Positions 16,820 to 26,587 of a stretch of DNA of 44,945 bases are shown here, in pieces. The notes below the pieces were generated by a model that made no database searches, was not told the DNA's origin, and worked only from the letters and a program-made list of their open reading frames with translations. The position numbers and the translations under genes are program-made. The DNA is taken from contig CAITHQ010000201.1 of assembly GCA_903892305.1 (NCBI GenBank), forward strand, positions 1 to 44,945. Reading direction: 5' to 3'. This DNA is from an uncultured Alphaproteobacteria bacterium (lineage in GTDB: Bacteria; Pseudomonadota; Alphaproteobacteria; Caulobacterales; Caulobacteraceae). Within the stretch, counting starts at the first letter, position 1. Every line of letters begins with the position of its first letter.

Positions 16820-19423
16820 GTGACGGCACAGGCTCCGGCGGATAGACTCTCGCAAGCAGGGGTGACTCGGCCAGCAGTTTGGGAGCTTCAGGCCTTGGCC
16901 GAAAGCAGTGCGTATGCAGGAAAGAGTAACCGGAGGCATCGGCTCAGTGACCGCCGCACGCCTGCCGACACCTATTCTGCGCCGACCCAATCTCTGGCAA
17001 GGATGGGGATCCTCGCTGCCCTCTTGTTGATGACCATCTATTCCGGGTTTGCGTCCTATAAGGCGGTCAATCAACCTCCGCCTGGAACCCTGGCACAAGA
17101 GGCACTTCACCACCGGACGGAGACCTTGGCTGCACGCCTCGATGAAGAGGTCTCAGACCTGCGGGGGGGCGTTCTGGCAGCCCGGACCCTCATCAGAGAT
17201 GAGGTTCAGCAACCCTCCGATGCCATCAGGACAGGTCTGGCGGCGACGGCCGGTTCGGGCTTAGCCATGGCCGTCGTCGGTGAGCAAGGGGTCATAGCCA
17301 GCACTGGAAATACCAGCGGCATTGATTGGCTGAAGTTAAATCAGGCGGCAGCAGCATCTGCCAAGGACGTCTGGCTTGGCCCGTCCCAGTCTCTGAAGGC
17401 CGGACTGGTCGCGGCTGCAGCGACCCATACGATCAAGGGCGTCCGGCGGGTCATCGTCGTTGGAGACCCCTCACGCCTATCAGCTTGGTTTGCCAAAGAT
17501 AATATCGAAGCTGTCGTGACTCCTGAGGGCAGGATTGTCGCGGCCTCGGGGCGTATCTTGGCCGGGGAACAGCTGGGCATGGCCTTGGGGCTTGCGCCAT
17601 CGGCGCTCAACCTTGATGGCGGATTTGTCCGTGGAAAGCTCGCGGATGGTCAAAAGCTTAATGTCGCAGCTCGACCGGCATTGGGCGGCGCAATCTATGC
17701 CATTGCCGCGAGGCCAGAAGCCCCGAGCGAGTTTAGCGCCCAACAGTTTGAGCTCGGCCGTCTGCTTGCCGTTTGGGGGGCGTCGATACTACTCGGCATT
17801 TTGCTGATCAACCAAAGCCGTAAGGCTGAAGCGGCGCATCAAGACTTTGTCGATTCAGAGCATCGATTCCGCCTGGCTGTGGAAGCCGCCCGCTGCGGGA
17901 TTTGGGAATGGGATCTGGAAGCCGATCAAATGTACATGTCCGATGTCACCGGGGCGATCCTGGGGTGGGGCGGCGGCGGTGTGGTGTCTGGCGACGAAGT
18001 CATGGAGCGCGTCGCTGAAGAACACAGGGATCGGTTGCGACAGGCTCTGGCGACAGCTTCGGAATATGGGGGCTTCGACGTCTCTTTCCGCGCGATCTCG
18101 ATCGAAGACGGCCGGTCAACCTGGGTTGATGCACGAGGGCAAGCCTTCGGAAAGTCCGCTCGTGGGTTTACCCGCGTGATTGGCGTCGCCCTAGATGTGA
18201 CCGAGGAACGCAACGCTCAGGCTAGGGCGCAAGCCGCCGAAACGCGGCTGCGTGACGCGATTGAGAGTACGTCAGAGGCCTTTGTGCTTTGGGACCGTAT
18301 GGGTCAGCTCCTGATGTGGAACCGTAATTATCGGGACTATTTCTCTTTAGGTGAGCAAGGCCTAGAGCCAGGGGCCCACTACAAGAATATTACGCACCTC
18401 GCCAAGTTGGCGATCCGTCAGGAAGTCTTTCCCGATGCCGGTCGCAAGGGTGTCCGCGAGGCGGAATTGAATGACGGTCGCTGGCTACAGATTTCGGAAC
18501 GCCGAACGGCTGAAGGCGGGTTGGTCATGACTGCGGCAGACATCACCGCCATCAAGAACCAGGAAGAAGCCCGCCGTATTAATGAGGAGCAACTGCAGAG
18601 GGTCGTTAGCAGGCTCGAGCAAAGCCAGGTTCAGCTTTCGGAGCTAGCGCGCAAGTACGAGAGCGAGAAGGTCAGGGCCGAGGCCGCAAATCGGGCCAAG
18701 AGCGAATTCCTGGCCAATATGAGCCACGAGCTGAGAACACCGCTCAATGCGATCAACGGCTTTTCTGAAATCATGTCCCAGGAAATGTTCGGGCCTCTGG
18801 GGGATGCCCGCTACAAGGGCTACACCCAAGATATCCTATCGTCAGGTCAGCACCTGCTTGCCCTGATCAATGACATACTCGACATGTCAAAAATCGAGGC
18901 GGGCAAGATGGCGCTTCGCTTAGAGCCTCTTCTTCTTGAAGAGCTCGCAGAAGACGTCTGTCGCCTTATGCGTAATCGTGCGGATTCAGCCGACCTGCAG
19001 CTGAAGATCGCATTCCCAGACCATCTGCCAGAAATCGAAGCCGATTACCGGGCTCTCAAGCAGATCCTCATTAATCTGATGTCAAATGCCGTGAAGTTCA
19101 CACCGCGCGGTGGAACAGTCACCCTTCGGGCCGGACCCGTGGTTGACGGCTTAGGCGAGCATGTCCTGATTTCTGTGGAAGACACGGGGATCGGCATTGC
19201 CAAGGATGATCTTGAGCGCCTCGGCCAACCCTTTGTTCAAGTTGAAAGCCAGCACTCCAAGACCGTTCAGGGGACAGGTCTTGGGCTTGCCCTGACAAAA
19301 TCGCTGGTCGAGCTGCATGGCGGGGAATTGGTTATGCAAAGCGTTCAGGGCAAAGGGACCAGGGTCAGCTTCAAGGTCCGAGTCTATCAGAGAGACCCGG
19401 CGCGCGCCAAACAGGTGGCCTAA
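16820..19423 (+). CDS. pleC: PleC-like membrane histidine kinase/phosphatase with PAS domains
   Basis: About 867 residues. Order of parts: a basic cytoplasmic N-terminus (1-60); a first membrane segment near 62-80 (MGILAALLLMTIYSGFAS); an extracytoplasmic domain to about 310; a second membrane segment (LLAVWGASILLGILLI); two PAS regions (about 345-465 and 475-585); a short coiled coil; the dimerisation domain with FLANMSHELRTPLNAI (phosphorylated His about 636); and an ATPase domain with DTGIGIAKDD and GTGLGLALTKSL. The FGPLGDARYKGYTQDILSSGQHLL block is the signature of the PleC/DivJ group, and the pepN neighbour supports PleC. In Caulobacter, PleC acts on DivK and PleD to control polarity and development. 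The start is GTG with only GAGG close by; a later start, for example ATG at 17003, would remove the N-terminal tail. Confidence 0.82.
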   Translation: MTAQAPADRLSQAGVTRPAVWELQALAESSAYAGKSNRRHRLSDRRTPADTYSAPTQSLARMGILAALLLMTIYSGFASYKAVNQPPPGTLAQEALHHRTETLAARLDEEVSDLRGGVLAARTLIRDEVQQPSDAIRTGLAATAGSGLAMAVVGEQGVIASTGNTSGIDWLKLNQAAAASAKDVWLGPSQSLKAGLVAAAATHTIKGVRRVIVVGDPSRLSAWFAKDNIEAVVTPEGRIVAASGRILAGEQLGMALGLAPSALNLDGGFVRGKLADGQKLNVAARPALGGAIYAIAARPEAPSEFSAQQFELGRLLAVWGASILLGILLINQSRKAEAAHQDFVDSEHRFRLAVEAARCGIWEWDLEADQMYMSDVTGAILGWGGGGVVSGDEVMERVAEEHRDRLRQALATASEYGGFDVSFRAISIEDGRSTWVDARGQAFGKSARGFTRVIGVALDVTEERNAQARAQAAETRLRDAIESTSEAFVLWDRMGQLLMWNRNYRDYFSLGEQGLEPGAHYKNITHLAKLAIRQEVFPDAGRKGVREAELNDGRWLQISERRTAEGGLVMTAADITAIKNQEEARRINEEQLQRVVSRLEQSQVQLSELARKYESEKVRAEAANRAKSEFLANMSHELRTPLNAINGFSEIMSQEMFGPLGDARYKGYTQDILSSGQHLLALINDILDMSKIEAGKMALRLEPLLLEELAEDVCRLMRNRADSADLQLKIAFPDHLPEIEADYRALKQILINLMSNAVKFTPRGGTVTLRAGPVVDGLGEHVLISVEDTGIGIAKDDLERLGQPFVQVESQHSKTVQGTGLGLALTKSLVELHGGELVMQSVQGKGTRVSFKVRVYQRDPARAKQVA

Positions 19424-19436
19424 AGTCTTGGGCCCA

Positions 19437-22328
19437 TCAGGGGCCGACAATGCCCAGGAATGCGAGGTGAGCTTGCATCTGAACTTGAGCCAGCCGTTTC
19501 TGAAGGGTCCGAAAGTCACGAACCTTCGCGACCCGGGCCATAATCTTGCGAAATGCGAGAGGTTGATCTTCGGGATTGTCTTGGCCCGTCAGGGCAAGTT
19601 TCAAGATTTGCGTCAGGTTTTGCTGCAGCGCCCAGGCCGACCGAAGGCTGGACAAGACCTCCTCCTTGACCAGACCCGAAGTCCCCATGGCCTCCAATGC
19701 CTCTGCTGTGTTGACCCTGAGGGGGCCACCTTTTGCAGCATGGGCGATTTGTAGGTATTGCGCTGCAAACTCAATATCTACCAGACCGCCTGGGCTTAGC
19801 TTTAGGTCCCAAGGTCCGCTAGGCGGGCGCTCCTGGGTTAGAAGAACGCGCATGTCCCGGGTATCCTTAGCCATGGATTTTATCTTGCGGGGCTTACGAA
19901 GGGCCGTCTCGATCGCGTGACCAGAACGCATGGCAAAGTCTGGTGAGGTCGCCCAAACGACGCGCGCGCGGGTCAGGGCCAACAGTTCCCAGGTCTCGGC
20001 CTCACGCGCATAGTAATCCTCAAATGCGGCCATGCTGACCGCGACAGGCCCCTTGGTGCCAGAAGGGCGCAACTGCATGTCGACCTCATAGAGATCCCCC
20101 TCCCCGGTTGGCGTTGACAGGGCCGCGATCAATCTCTGCGTAAAGCGGCCATAGAAGATATCCGGGGTCCAGCCTTTAAGGTTGGACTGGCCGTCAGCGC
20201 TTTGGGGGGCATAGAGCGTCATCAGGTCCAAGTCAGAGCCCGCGCTCATCTCACGCGAGCCGCACTTGCCGAGCGCCACGACGGCCACATCCCCCGCCAT
20301 GGTCCCGCCGAGACGCTCGGCCTCTGCCAGGGCGACAGGGGCAAGCCCGGAAACACAGGCGTCGGCTAAATCCGCAAAGGCGCGTCCCGCCGCGTCAGCA
20401 TCAGCGGTGGCGCTCATCACCTGAACACCAATGCGAAACGCTTGTTCCCTGTGAATACGCCGCGCCGCATCCATGGCAGCCTCGAAGCCGTTTGCTCGGG
20501 CCAGCCCCGCCTTGATCGCGTCACGATCTTCCTGACCGCTGAAGGAGGCGAAAAAATCCCCATCCAGCATAGCGTCCAGAGCCGCGGGACGCCGGGCCAG
20601 GGTGTCTGCCAGTCGTGGTGCAAAGGCCATGACCTGCACCACCAGCTCAAAAAGCTTGGGGTTTGCTAGGAACAGGGCTTGGAGCTGAACGCCTGAGGAC
20701 AGTCGGCTAAAAAACTCTGCAAAACGCTTGAAGGCGACATCGGCGGCACCTGTGGCCTGGGCGGCGTCCAACAGCCGCGGGGCCAGCCTCGTAAACAGCT
20801 CCCGGCCTCGCTCAGTACGGGTGGCTGCGATATTGCCGTGATGCCAGCTACGAATAGTCTGGGAGACCAAGCCTGGGCTCTGCATGCCAATCTTGGCGAG
20901 GGTTTTCAGCGTCTCGGGGTCATCATCGACCCCAGTAAAGATCAAGCTGCCAAAGCGAGATGAAAGAGGCTCCTCATTGGGAAAAAGTTCGCTATAGCGC
21001 CCATTGACGGTTCTCAATGTCCGCTCAACGGCGGCGTCGAAACTGGCGAGCCGACCTTGCCCCATCAGGACGGCAACGCGACGACGCTCAATATCAGACT
21101 CTGGCAGCTTGTGGGTTTGCTCGTCAGCGATCATCTGAATGCGGTGCTCGATAGCCCGCAAGGTCTCATAACTCTCAGCCATGTCCTGACGGGCTGCAGG
21201 GGTGACATGACCGGCCAGAGTCAGGGCCGCCAGCGAATCTAGGGTTCGGGGACTTCGCAGACTTGGGTTGCGGCCCCCCAAGATCAGCTGTTGGGTCTGA
21301 ACATAGAATTCGATTTCCCGAATGCCGCCACGTCCTAATTTAACGTCGACGCCCTTGGCGGTCAGACGGTCATCGACCTTGTGGACATGAATTTGGCGTT
21401 TAATCGCCTGGATGTCGGAGATGGCCTCGAAGTCTAGGTTTTTCCGCCAAACAAAAGAGGTAAGTTCCTCAAGAAACGCCTCTGCGCAAGGCAGGTCACC
21501 TGCGCAGGCCCGCGCCTTGATAAAGGCTGCCCGCTCCCAGTTCTGTCCGACACTGCCATAATAGTCGAGTGCGGCGGGAACCCTGACCGCCAATGGGGTT
21601 GAACTGGGATCAGGGCGCAGGCGGAGGTCCACGCGGAACACATATCCGTCGACCGTCCTTTCCTGCATGATTTGCGAAAGTCGGTTGGTCAGACGAACGG
21701 CGACAGACTGAGCATCATCTCGGTCAGCAACGGCCAGGAGGTCTGGCTCGAAAAATACGGAAATGTCGATATCGCTGGAATAGTTCAGCTCAAAGGCCCC
21801 ATGCTTGCCCATGGCAATGCAGAATAGGCCAGGAACCGGCCCCTCTGCCCCCCCTCCCAGATGGGTCAATCGACCTGCATCGAGCTCAGCCTGTGCCGCC
21901 AATTTCAGGGCCGCCTGCAGGGCGCGATCGGCAAACCGCGTCATGGCGCCGGTCACTGCATCAAGGTCCCAGACGCCGCAAAGATCGCAGATGGCGGTCA
22001 ACAGGTGAGCCTCCGCCTTCCCTTGCCGCAGACTCGACATCCCCTCATTCAGAGAGAGGTCACCTGCCGCTTCGGCCCGTCGCAAAATACCTTCAAAGCT
22101 ATGATCCGGATCGCCGCTTAAAAACCGAGCCAGTCCATCGGGATCGCGGCGGGCGAGACTCGCCAGATAGGGAGATGCTCCAAAGATCGGGGCCAAGATC
22201 GGCCAAGCCGATGCAATTTTTGCAAAGGCATCAGGGTTCTTGGCAAGGAGAATACCGTGGAGGCGGTCAGAGGCCTTTAGGTTCGGATTTGGTCCACAAG
22301 GCTTCAAACGCGTAAGGAGGGCAACCAT
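19437..22328 (-). CDS. glnE: Bifunctional glutamine synthetase adenylyltransferase/deadenylase
   Basis: This enzyme adenylylates and deadenylylates glutamine synthetase in response to PII and glutamine. The 963 residues carry two nucleotidyltransferase domains. The N-terminal removase site is GKHGAFELNYSSDIDISVFF (near residue 178), and the C-terminal transferase site is GKCGSREMSAGSDLDLM (near 686). Linker features such as VKLGRGGIREIEFYVQ and the matching LSPGGLVDIEFAAQY in the second half are typical. Its ATG overlaps the TGA of the upstream sensor kinase by one base, so translation is probably coupled. It converges on pleC with a 13-base gap. The order degP, regulator, kinase, glnE is a recurring alphaproteobacterial arrangement, but how it relates to nitrogen control is not clear. 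Confidence 0.95.
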   Translation of the reverse strand: MVALLTRLKPCGPNPNLKASDRLHGILLAKNPDAFAKIASAWPILAPIFGASPYLASLARRDPDGLARFLSGDPDHSFEGILRRAEAAGDLSLNEGMSSLRQGKAEAHLLTAICDLCGVWDLDAVTGAMTRFADRALQAALKLAAQAELDAGRLTHLGGGAEGPVPGLFCIAMGKHGAFELNYSSDIDISVFFEPDLLAVADRDDAQSVAVRLTNRLSQIMQERTVDGYVFRVDLRLRPDPSSTPLAVRVPAALDYYGSVGQNWERAAFIKARACAGDLPCAEAFLEELTSFVWRKNLDFEAISDIQAIKRQIHVHKVDDRLTAKGVDVKLGRGGIREIEFYVQTQQLILGGRNPSLRSPRTLDSLAALTLAGHVTPAARQDMAESYETLRAIEHRIQMIADEQTHKLPESDIERRRVAVLMGQGRLASFDAAVERTLRTVNGRYSELFPNEEPLSSRFGSLIFTGVDDDPETLKTLAKIGMQSPGLVSQTIRSWHHGNIAATRTERGRELFTRLAPRLLDAAQATGAADVAFKRFAEFFSRLSSGVQLQALFLANPKLFELVVQVMAFAPRLADTLARRPAALDAMLDGDFFASFSGQEDRDAIKAGLARANGFEAAMDAARRIHREQAFRIGVQVMSATADADAAGRAFADLADACVSGLAPVALAEAERLGGTMAGDVAVVALGKCGSREMSAGSDLDLMTLYAPQSADGQSNLKGWTPDIFYGRFTQRLIAALSTPTGEGDLYEVDMQLRPSGTKGPVAVSMAAFEDYYAREAETWELLALTRARVVWATSPDFAMRSGHAIETALRKPRKIKSMAKDTRDMRVLLTQERPPSGPWDLKLSPGGLVDIEFAAQYLQIAHAAKGGPLRVNTAEALEAMGTSGLVKEEVLSSLRSAWALQQNLTQILKLALTGQDNPEDQPLAFRKIMARVAKVRDFRTLQKRLAQVQMQAHLAFLGIVGP

Positions 22329-23728
22329 CAGGCCCTCGGTAGGATAAGTGCGACCCTGAGGCCTGGGCCAATATCATCAACCTTGCCTGGGCCCTCGGCC
22401 AGTTCCAGGCGGCCCTTATGAGCCTCGGCGACCGCCGCCACCAAGGAAAGCCCGAGCCCGGATCCCGGCTGATTACGGCTGTTTTCAAGGCGTACAAAGC
22501 GGTCCACAATCCGCTCTCGATCCTCTTCGGGCACACCAGGTCCGGTATCTGTCACTGAAAATTCGACTTCCCCCGACGACCTTTGACGCACGCGAAGCAT
22601 GATGGCCCCGCCGCTCGGGGTATATTTGACCGCATTGTCGAGAATATTGGCCAAGGCCTGAGCCAAAAACTCATGATTACCGCGGACCAGGAGATCCTGA
22701 GCAAGTTCAGCCCGGAAATCGAGGCCGACATCTTCGCAGACCGGCTCGTACAGTTCGGCCAGGTTTGCAGCCAAGTGTCCAGGGTTAAGCCGTTCCGGAT
22801 TGGGCACATCTCCGGCCGCTTGTAGCCGAGCTATGGCCAGCACTGCGCCGAAGGTCTTGAGCACACCATCGGTGTCCTCCAGAGCTTGGGCCAGGGCATG
22901 CTCAGCATTTCCACGACCAGTTTCTTGGTCGATATAGGCGGCCTCTAATCTGGCGCGTAGTCGCGTCACCGGCGATCTCAGGTCATGGGCGATGGCGTCC
23001 CCGGCGTGGCGGTGAGCCGCCATTGACCGCTCCAAGCGATCGAGCATGTCATTTATGCCCTCCGCCAATTCGTCGAATTCATCCCGCGCCTCTCGAACAG
23101 GGGCCCTGGCGCTGAGATCACCGTTTCTGACCGCGGCCACGACATCGGTCATGGCTGACATGCTGCGGGAGACATTGCGACTGACCAGAACTCCCCCGGC
23201 CAGACCCAGAACTACCACAAGGGCTCCGGCCCCCCATAGGGCCCCGACAATCTTACCGACATAGGCTTGGTCTTGGCCGATATCGGCACCGACAAATAGG
23301 ATTGCACCTGACCCAAGCCGTCTTTGAAAGCCCCGCGCTGGATGCTTTACCAGTTTGTTGTCTGAATCCACGTCACTGACCGAGAAACTCACCCAGGTCG
23401 GCGTGCCATCAAATGACTCCACCGGACTTTCGGCGATGGACCCTGATATCCTTTGGCCCTGTGGCGAGGTCAGGAAATAGAGGAAGGGTCGCTCATTTGC
23501 GGCGCGCTCAATCAGCGACTGGTTCAGGCCATCCAAGCCACCGCGGTTGTAAGCCGCAGCAAGGGACGCGGCTTCCCGGGTGATGTCCTGGTCCGTCCGC
23601 CTCTGCGCTTCCCCGGCGGTGGCGACATAGATATAGGCCAGAAAGGCGCTCGCGGCCGCACCGAACAGGGCCAAGAACAGCAGGGTTAGGCGAAACGGCG
23701 TTGTTCGAAACAGGCGCGGCAGGCGCAT
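22328..23728 (-). CDS. Sensor histidine kinase with HAMP domain, partner of the adjacent OmpR regulator
   Basis: An inner-membrane kinase of 466 residues. First membrane segment is about 12-34; the periplasmic sensor runs to about 155; second membrane segment (GALWGAGALVVVLGLAGGVLVS) lies near 160-182; HAMP follows to about 238. The dimerisation motif is AGDAIAHDLRSPVTRLRARLE (His about 248), followed by a catalytic domain with NILDNAVKYTPSGG, DTGPGVPEEDRERI and GSGLGLSLVAAVAEAHKG. It lies 18 bases after the response regulator and overlaps glnE by one base. Its position directly downstream of degP suggests sensing of envelope state, but that is inference from context only. No specific ortholog name is claimed. 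Confidence 0.92.
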   Translation of the reverse strand: MRLPRLFRTTPFRLTLLFLALFGAAASAFLAYIYVATAGEAQRRTDQDITREAASLAAAYNRGGLDGLNQSLIERAANERPFLYFLTSPQGQRISGSIAESPVESFDGTPTWVSFSVSDVDSDNKLVKHPARGFQRRLGSGAILFVGADIGQDQAYVGKIVGALWGAGALVVVLGLAGGVLVSRNVSRSMSAMTDVVAAVRNGDLSARAPVREARDEFDELAEGINDMLDRLERSMAAHRHAGDAIAHDLRSPVTRLRARLEAAYIDQETGRGNAEHALAQALEDTDGVLKTFGAVLAIARLQAAGDVPNPERLNPGHLAANLAELYEPVCEDVGLDFRAELAQDLLVRGNHEFLAQALANILDNAVKYTPSGGAIMLRVRQRSSGEVEFSVTDTGPGVPEEDRERIVDRFVRLENSRNQPGSGLGLSLVAAVAEAHKGRLELAEGPGKVDDIGPGLRVALILPRA

Positions 23729-23746
23729 GGGTCCGCGCCTCCGAAA

Positions 23747-24418
23747 TCAGGTTTCTAGGCGATAACCCGCGCCGCGCACGGTCTGCAACATGGCGCGGTC
23801 AAAACCCTTGTCGATCTTTGCGCGCAGCCGCGAAATATGGACGTCGATCACATTGGTCTGCGGGTCAAAGTGGTATTCCCAGACCTTCTCCAGCAGCATT
23901 GTGCGGGTCACCGATTGCCCAGCGTGCCGCATCATGAATTCCAGCAGCTGAAACTCTCGTGGCTGAAGATCAATTTCCTTGCCCTGGCGATGCACCGTCC
24001 GGCCGATGAGGTCCATTTCAAGATCGCCGACCTTGAGCAGGGTCTGGACAGAGCCGGTTTCTCGACGTCGGGACAGGGCCTCGACCCGGGCGATCAATTC
24101 GGCAAAAGCATAGGGTTTGACCAAGTAATCGTCACCACCGGCCTTAAGGCCGGTGACGCGATCATTGATTTCACCAAGGGCCGAAAGAAACAGAACCGGC
24201 GTCTGGTCTCCATCCCTACGCAAGGTTTCAACCAGGGTGACACCGTCCATTTTCGGCATCATGCGATCGACGATCATCACATCGAACTCAGCCTTGCGGG
24301 CTAGGGCCAGACCTTCCTCGCCGTCCGTGGCGCGGTGGCAGTCATGGCCGCCCTCCGTCAGGCCTCGCGCCATAGCCTCAGCCGCCTCAAGATCGTCTTC
24401 GACAATCAGAATCCGCAT
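23747..24418 (-). CDS. OmpR-family response regulator
   Basis: 223 residues: an N-terminal receiver (MRILIVEDDLEAAEAMARG, phospho-acceptor Asp in DVMIVDRMMPKMDG, K in YLVKPYAFAEL) and a C-terminal winged-helix DNA-binding domain (REFQLLEFMMRHAGQSVTRTMLLEKVW...TNVIDVHISRLRAKID). ATG at 24418 gives the canonical start with GGGGGACA upstream; a longer frame to 24601 only adds sequence overlapping degP in another frame. It follows degP by 25 bases, so it is probably read from the degP promoter as well as any internal one, and precedes its cognate kinase. Targets are unknown; degP itself is a plausible one because of the linkage. Confidence 0.93.
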   Translation of the reverse strand: MRILIVEDDLEAAEAMARGLTEGGHDCHRATDGEEGLALARKAEFDVMIVDRMMPKMDGVTLVETLRRDGDQTPVLFLSALGEINDRVTGLKAGGDDYLVKPYAFAELIARVEALSRRRETGSVQTLLKVGDLEMDLIGRTVHRQGKEIDLQPREFQLLEFMMRHAGQSVTRTMLLEKVWEYHFDPQTNVIDVHISRLRAKIDKGFDRAMLQTVRGAGYRLET

Positions 24419-24443
24419 GCTGTCCCCCGAGGGTACTGGATCT

Positions 24444-25994
24444 CTACCCGGCCACTTTGAGCGGCAAAAATAGGGTCCGACCGCCTCGATAAATGCCCAC
24501 CAAGACGCTTTGGCGCGCCGCCTTTTTTGCAGCTTCCACCACGGCGGCGAAGTCTGCGGCGCTCGCCACTTCGCGATCGCCAGCGCGCACCAGAATATCA
24601 TCTGGGCGCACGCCCTTTTGCGCAGCGTCCGAATTCGGGTCTACTGCGGAAATCACCACGCCCTTGACCGCACCTTCAATACCCAAGCGACGACGAGTGG
24701 GATCGTCTAGAGGCGCAAAGGTCAGGCCGATAACAGCAGACTTAGCGCTTCCGCCGCTCTTACCTTGGCCTTGATCTTCCTTCTTGTTGTCGTTCGACGC
24801 CAATTCCTTTTCGCTTGGGCGGATGCCCGACCGAATATCGACCGTCTGGGCCTTGCCCATGCGCAGGATATCCAAATGTAGGACATCTCCAGGGCTAGCC
24901 TTAGCCACTTCGCGTGTCAGCTCCGCCGATGTCCTGACCCTCTGGCCATTGACAGAGACCACAAGATCACCCGCCGACAGCCCAGCCTTTTGCGAGGGGC
25001 CACCTGGAACCAGATCAGCGACAATCGCCCCCTTCTGACCCGGCAAACCTTGGGCCTCAGCCATTTCAGAGGTGAAGTTTTGGATGGAGGCACCAATATA
25101 GCCACGGGTGACCTTGCCGCCGGCGATCAGCTTCTTCGTGATATTGTCCGCCACATCGGCTGGAATGGCGAAACCAATGCCCACAGACCCGCCTGAAGGC
25201 GAGAAAATCGCCGTATTGACCCCGATTACGCGGCCATAAACGTCAAAGGTCGGCCCACCTGAGTTACCCCGATTAATGGGGGCATCGATCTGGATATAGT
25301 CAACGAAGGTCTCACCGATATCGCGGCCATAGGCGGAGATAATGCCAGCGGTCGCTGTGCCACCAAGGCCGAAGGGATTGCCCACCGTGATCACCCAATC
25401 GCCAACTCTTGGCTTGGCGGCATTTTCGAAGTTCACAAAGGTGAACCCTGATCCCTTAACCTTGATGACGGCCAAATCTGTGCCTTCGTCGCGACCGACC
25501 ACCACGGCATCGAGTTCACGCTCATCCTTGAGCACAACCTTAATCTCATCGGCGTTTTCGACGACGTGATTGTTGGTGACGATATAGCCGTCTGCGGAGA
25601 TGAAGAAGCCTGACCCCGCCGACTGCTGGGTTGGAGCCTTGCCCGTGGGCTTGCCTTTACCCGCCGAAGGCGCGTCTTCCTCATCGCCCTCTGGAGCACC
25701 ACGCGGCACGATATCAAAAGGCAGACCCGGGATCTGACGGCGCAGGCTGCCGGGGTCGACCTTTGAGGTCACATTAATGGATACGACAGCAGGTGAAACC
25801 TGCTCGAAGATGTCGGCGAAGGACAGGGGCGCACCCGGCGGAGGCGCAAAAATCGGCGCCGTCGAAGCCTGGATAAATCGCGCATCGCCGACCTTCGCAT
25901 TGGGCAACTGTACAGCAGCCCCTGCCATGGCACCCGTAACAATGACGCCGCCAGCAAGGACGCCTAAGAGATAACCGGTCTTCTTCGAAGTCAT
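24444..25994 (-). CDS. degP: DegP/HtrA periplasmic serine protease (Do-like)
   Basis: A periplasmic protease-chaperone of 516 residues that degrades or holds misfolded envelope proteins. An N-terminal signal or anchor (YLLGVLAGGVIVTGAMAGAAV) is followed by a trypsin-like domain with the full triad: His in TNNHVVENADE (about 143), Asp in EGTDLAVIKV (about 173) and Ser in NRGNSGGPTF (about 246). Two PDZ domains follow (about 285-380 and 410-505), with a charged lysine/glycine linker between them (NDNKKEDQGQGKSGG). It is preceded by a 146-base gap after ccmH that holds a hairpin close to the start, so it probably has its own promoter. Downstream genes are the two-component pair and glnE. Confidence 0.94.
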   Translation of the reverse strand: MTSKKTGYLLGVLAGGVIVTGAMAGAAVQLPNAKVGDARFIQASTAPIFAPPPGAPLSFADIFEQVSPAVVSINVTSKVDPGSLRRQIPGLPFDIVPRGAPEGDEEDAPSAGKGKPTGKAPTQQSAGSGFFISADGYIVTNNHVVENADEIKVVLKDERELDAVVVGRDEGTDLAVIKVKGSGFTFVNFENAAKPRVGDWVITVGNPFGLGGTATAGIISAYGRDIGETFVDYIQIDAPINRGNSGGPTFDVYGRVIGVNTAIFSPSGGSVGIGFAIPADVADNITKKLIAGGKVTRGYIGASIQNFTSEMAEAQGLPGQKGAIVADLVPGGPSQKAGLSAGDLVVSVNGQRVRTSAELTREVAKASPGDVLHLDILRMGKAQTVDIRSGIRPSEKELASNDNKKEDQGQGKSGGSAKSAVIGLTFAPLDDPTRRRLGIEGAVKGVVISAVDPNSDAAQKGVRPDDILVRAGDREVASAADFAAVVEAAKKAARQSVLVGIYRGGRTLFLPLKVAG

Positions 25995-26012
25995 TGGTCT
26001 TTCAGTTCCCTG

Positions 26013-26037
26013 TGGGACCGGGTTTTGAACCGGCCCA
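26013..26037 (-). promoter_or_regulatory. Hairpin in the degP leader
   Basis: On the minus strand TGGGCCGG and TT pair with AA, CCGG and TCCCA across a short loop, with single bulges: segments CCGG/CCGG and CCCA/TGGG are fully complementary. It lies 19-43 bases before the degP ATG. It could influence degP translation or end ccmH transcripts; there is no T-tract directly after it. Confidence 0.35.
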
Positions 26038-26140
26038 ATCCCGACACACTAGATTTGATCGCAAAGAGCGCAACTAGGCTCAAGTTACGAATAGGTCACG
26101 CTTAAGAGCGTTAAGGCGACCGTTCTGCGGCGCAATCATG

Positions 26141-26587
26141 TCATTGCGCCTGATCTTTCGACAATTGTGCGATTCTTTCCGCCTCTTCCGCCGTAAGGTC
26201 AATTTCGACCGCACGCTTGCGCAAAGTCAAAAGAAACAAGGCAAACCCCAGGACAATCACCCCGATCGGCACCCCCCAAAGGGCGGCGTTGGCCAGAGAC
26301 AAGGTCGGCTGGAGCAAAACGAACTCGCCATATCGTGAGACCAAATAGGCCTTCACCTGCGCATCTGTTCGGCCTGCCTTAATTTCCTCCCGCACCAGTT
26401 TGCGCAGGTCAGCGGCAAGGTCCGCCGTCGAGTCGTCGATAGACTCGTTCTGACAAACCAGACAACGCACCTCGCTAAATACCGCTCGGGCCCGCGCCTC
26501 TAGAACCGGATCAGACAGCCGCTCACTGGGGTCCGCCGCCGCTGCGAGGCTTAAAACCGCCCCCAGAATCGCTAGGATCCGCTTCAT
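26141..26587 (-). CDS. ccmH: Cytochrome c maturation protein CcmH (CycL)
   Basis: A membrane-anchored thiol protein of 148 residues that keeps apocytochrome c haem-binding cysteines reduced and presents them to CcmF. A signal sequence is followed by the redox motif in RCLVCQNESIDDSTADLAADLR (CxxC), then one membrane segment (ALWGVPIGVIVLGFALFLLTL) and a short charged tail. The length is that of the short CcmH type without the TPR extension; that extension is represented separately by CcmI upstream. Start overlaps the ccmF stop by four bases (ATGA), so translation is coupled. It is the last gene of the ccm block. Confidence 0.95.
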   Translation of the reverse strand: MKRILAILGAVLSLAAAADPSERLSDPVLEARARAVFSEVRCLVCQNESIDDSTADLAADLRKLVREEIKAGRTDAQVKAYLVSRYGEFVLLQPTLSLANAALWGVPIGVIVLGFALFLLTLRKRAVEIDLTAEEAERIAQLSKDQAQ

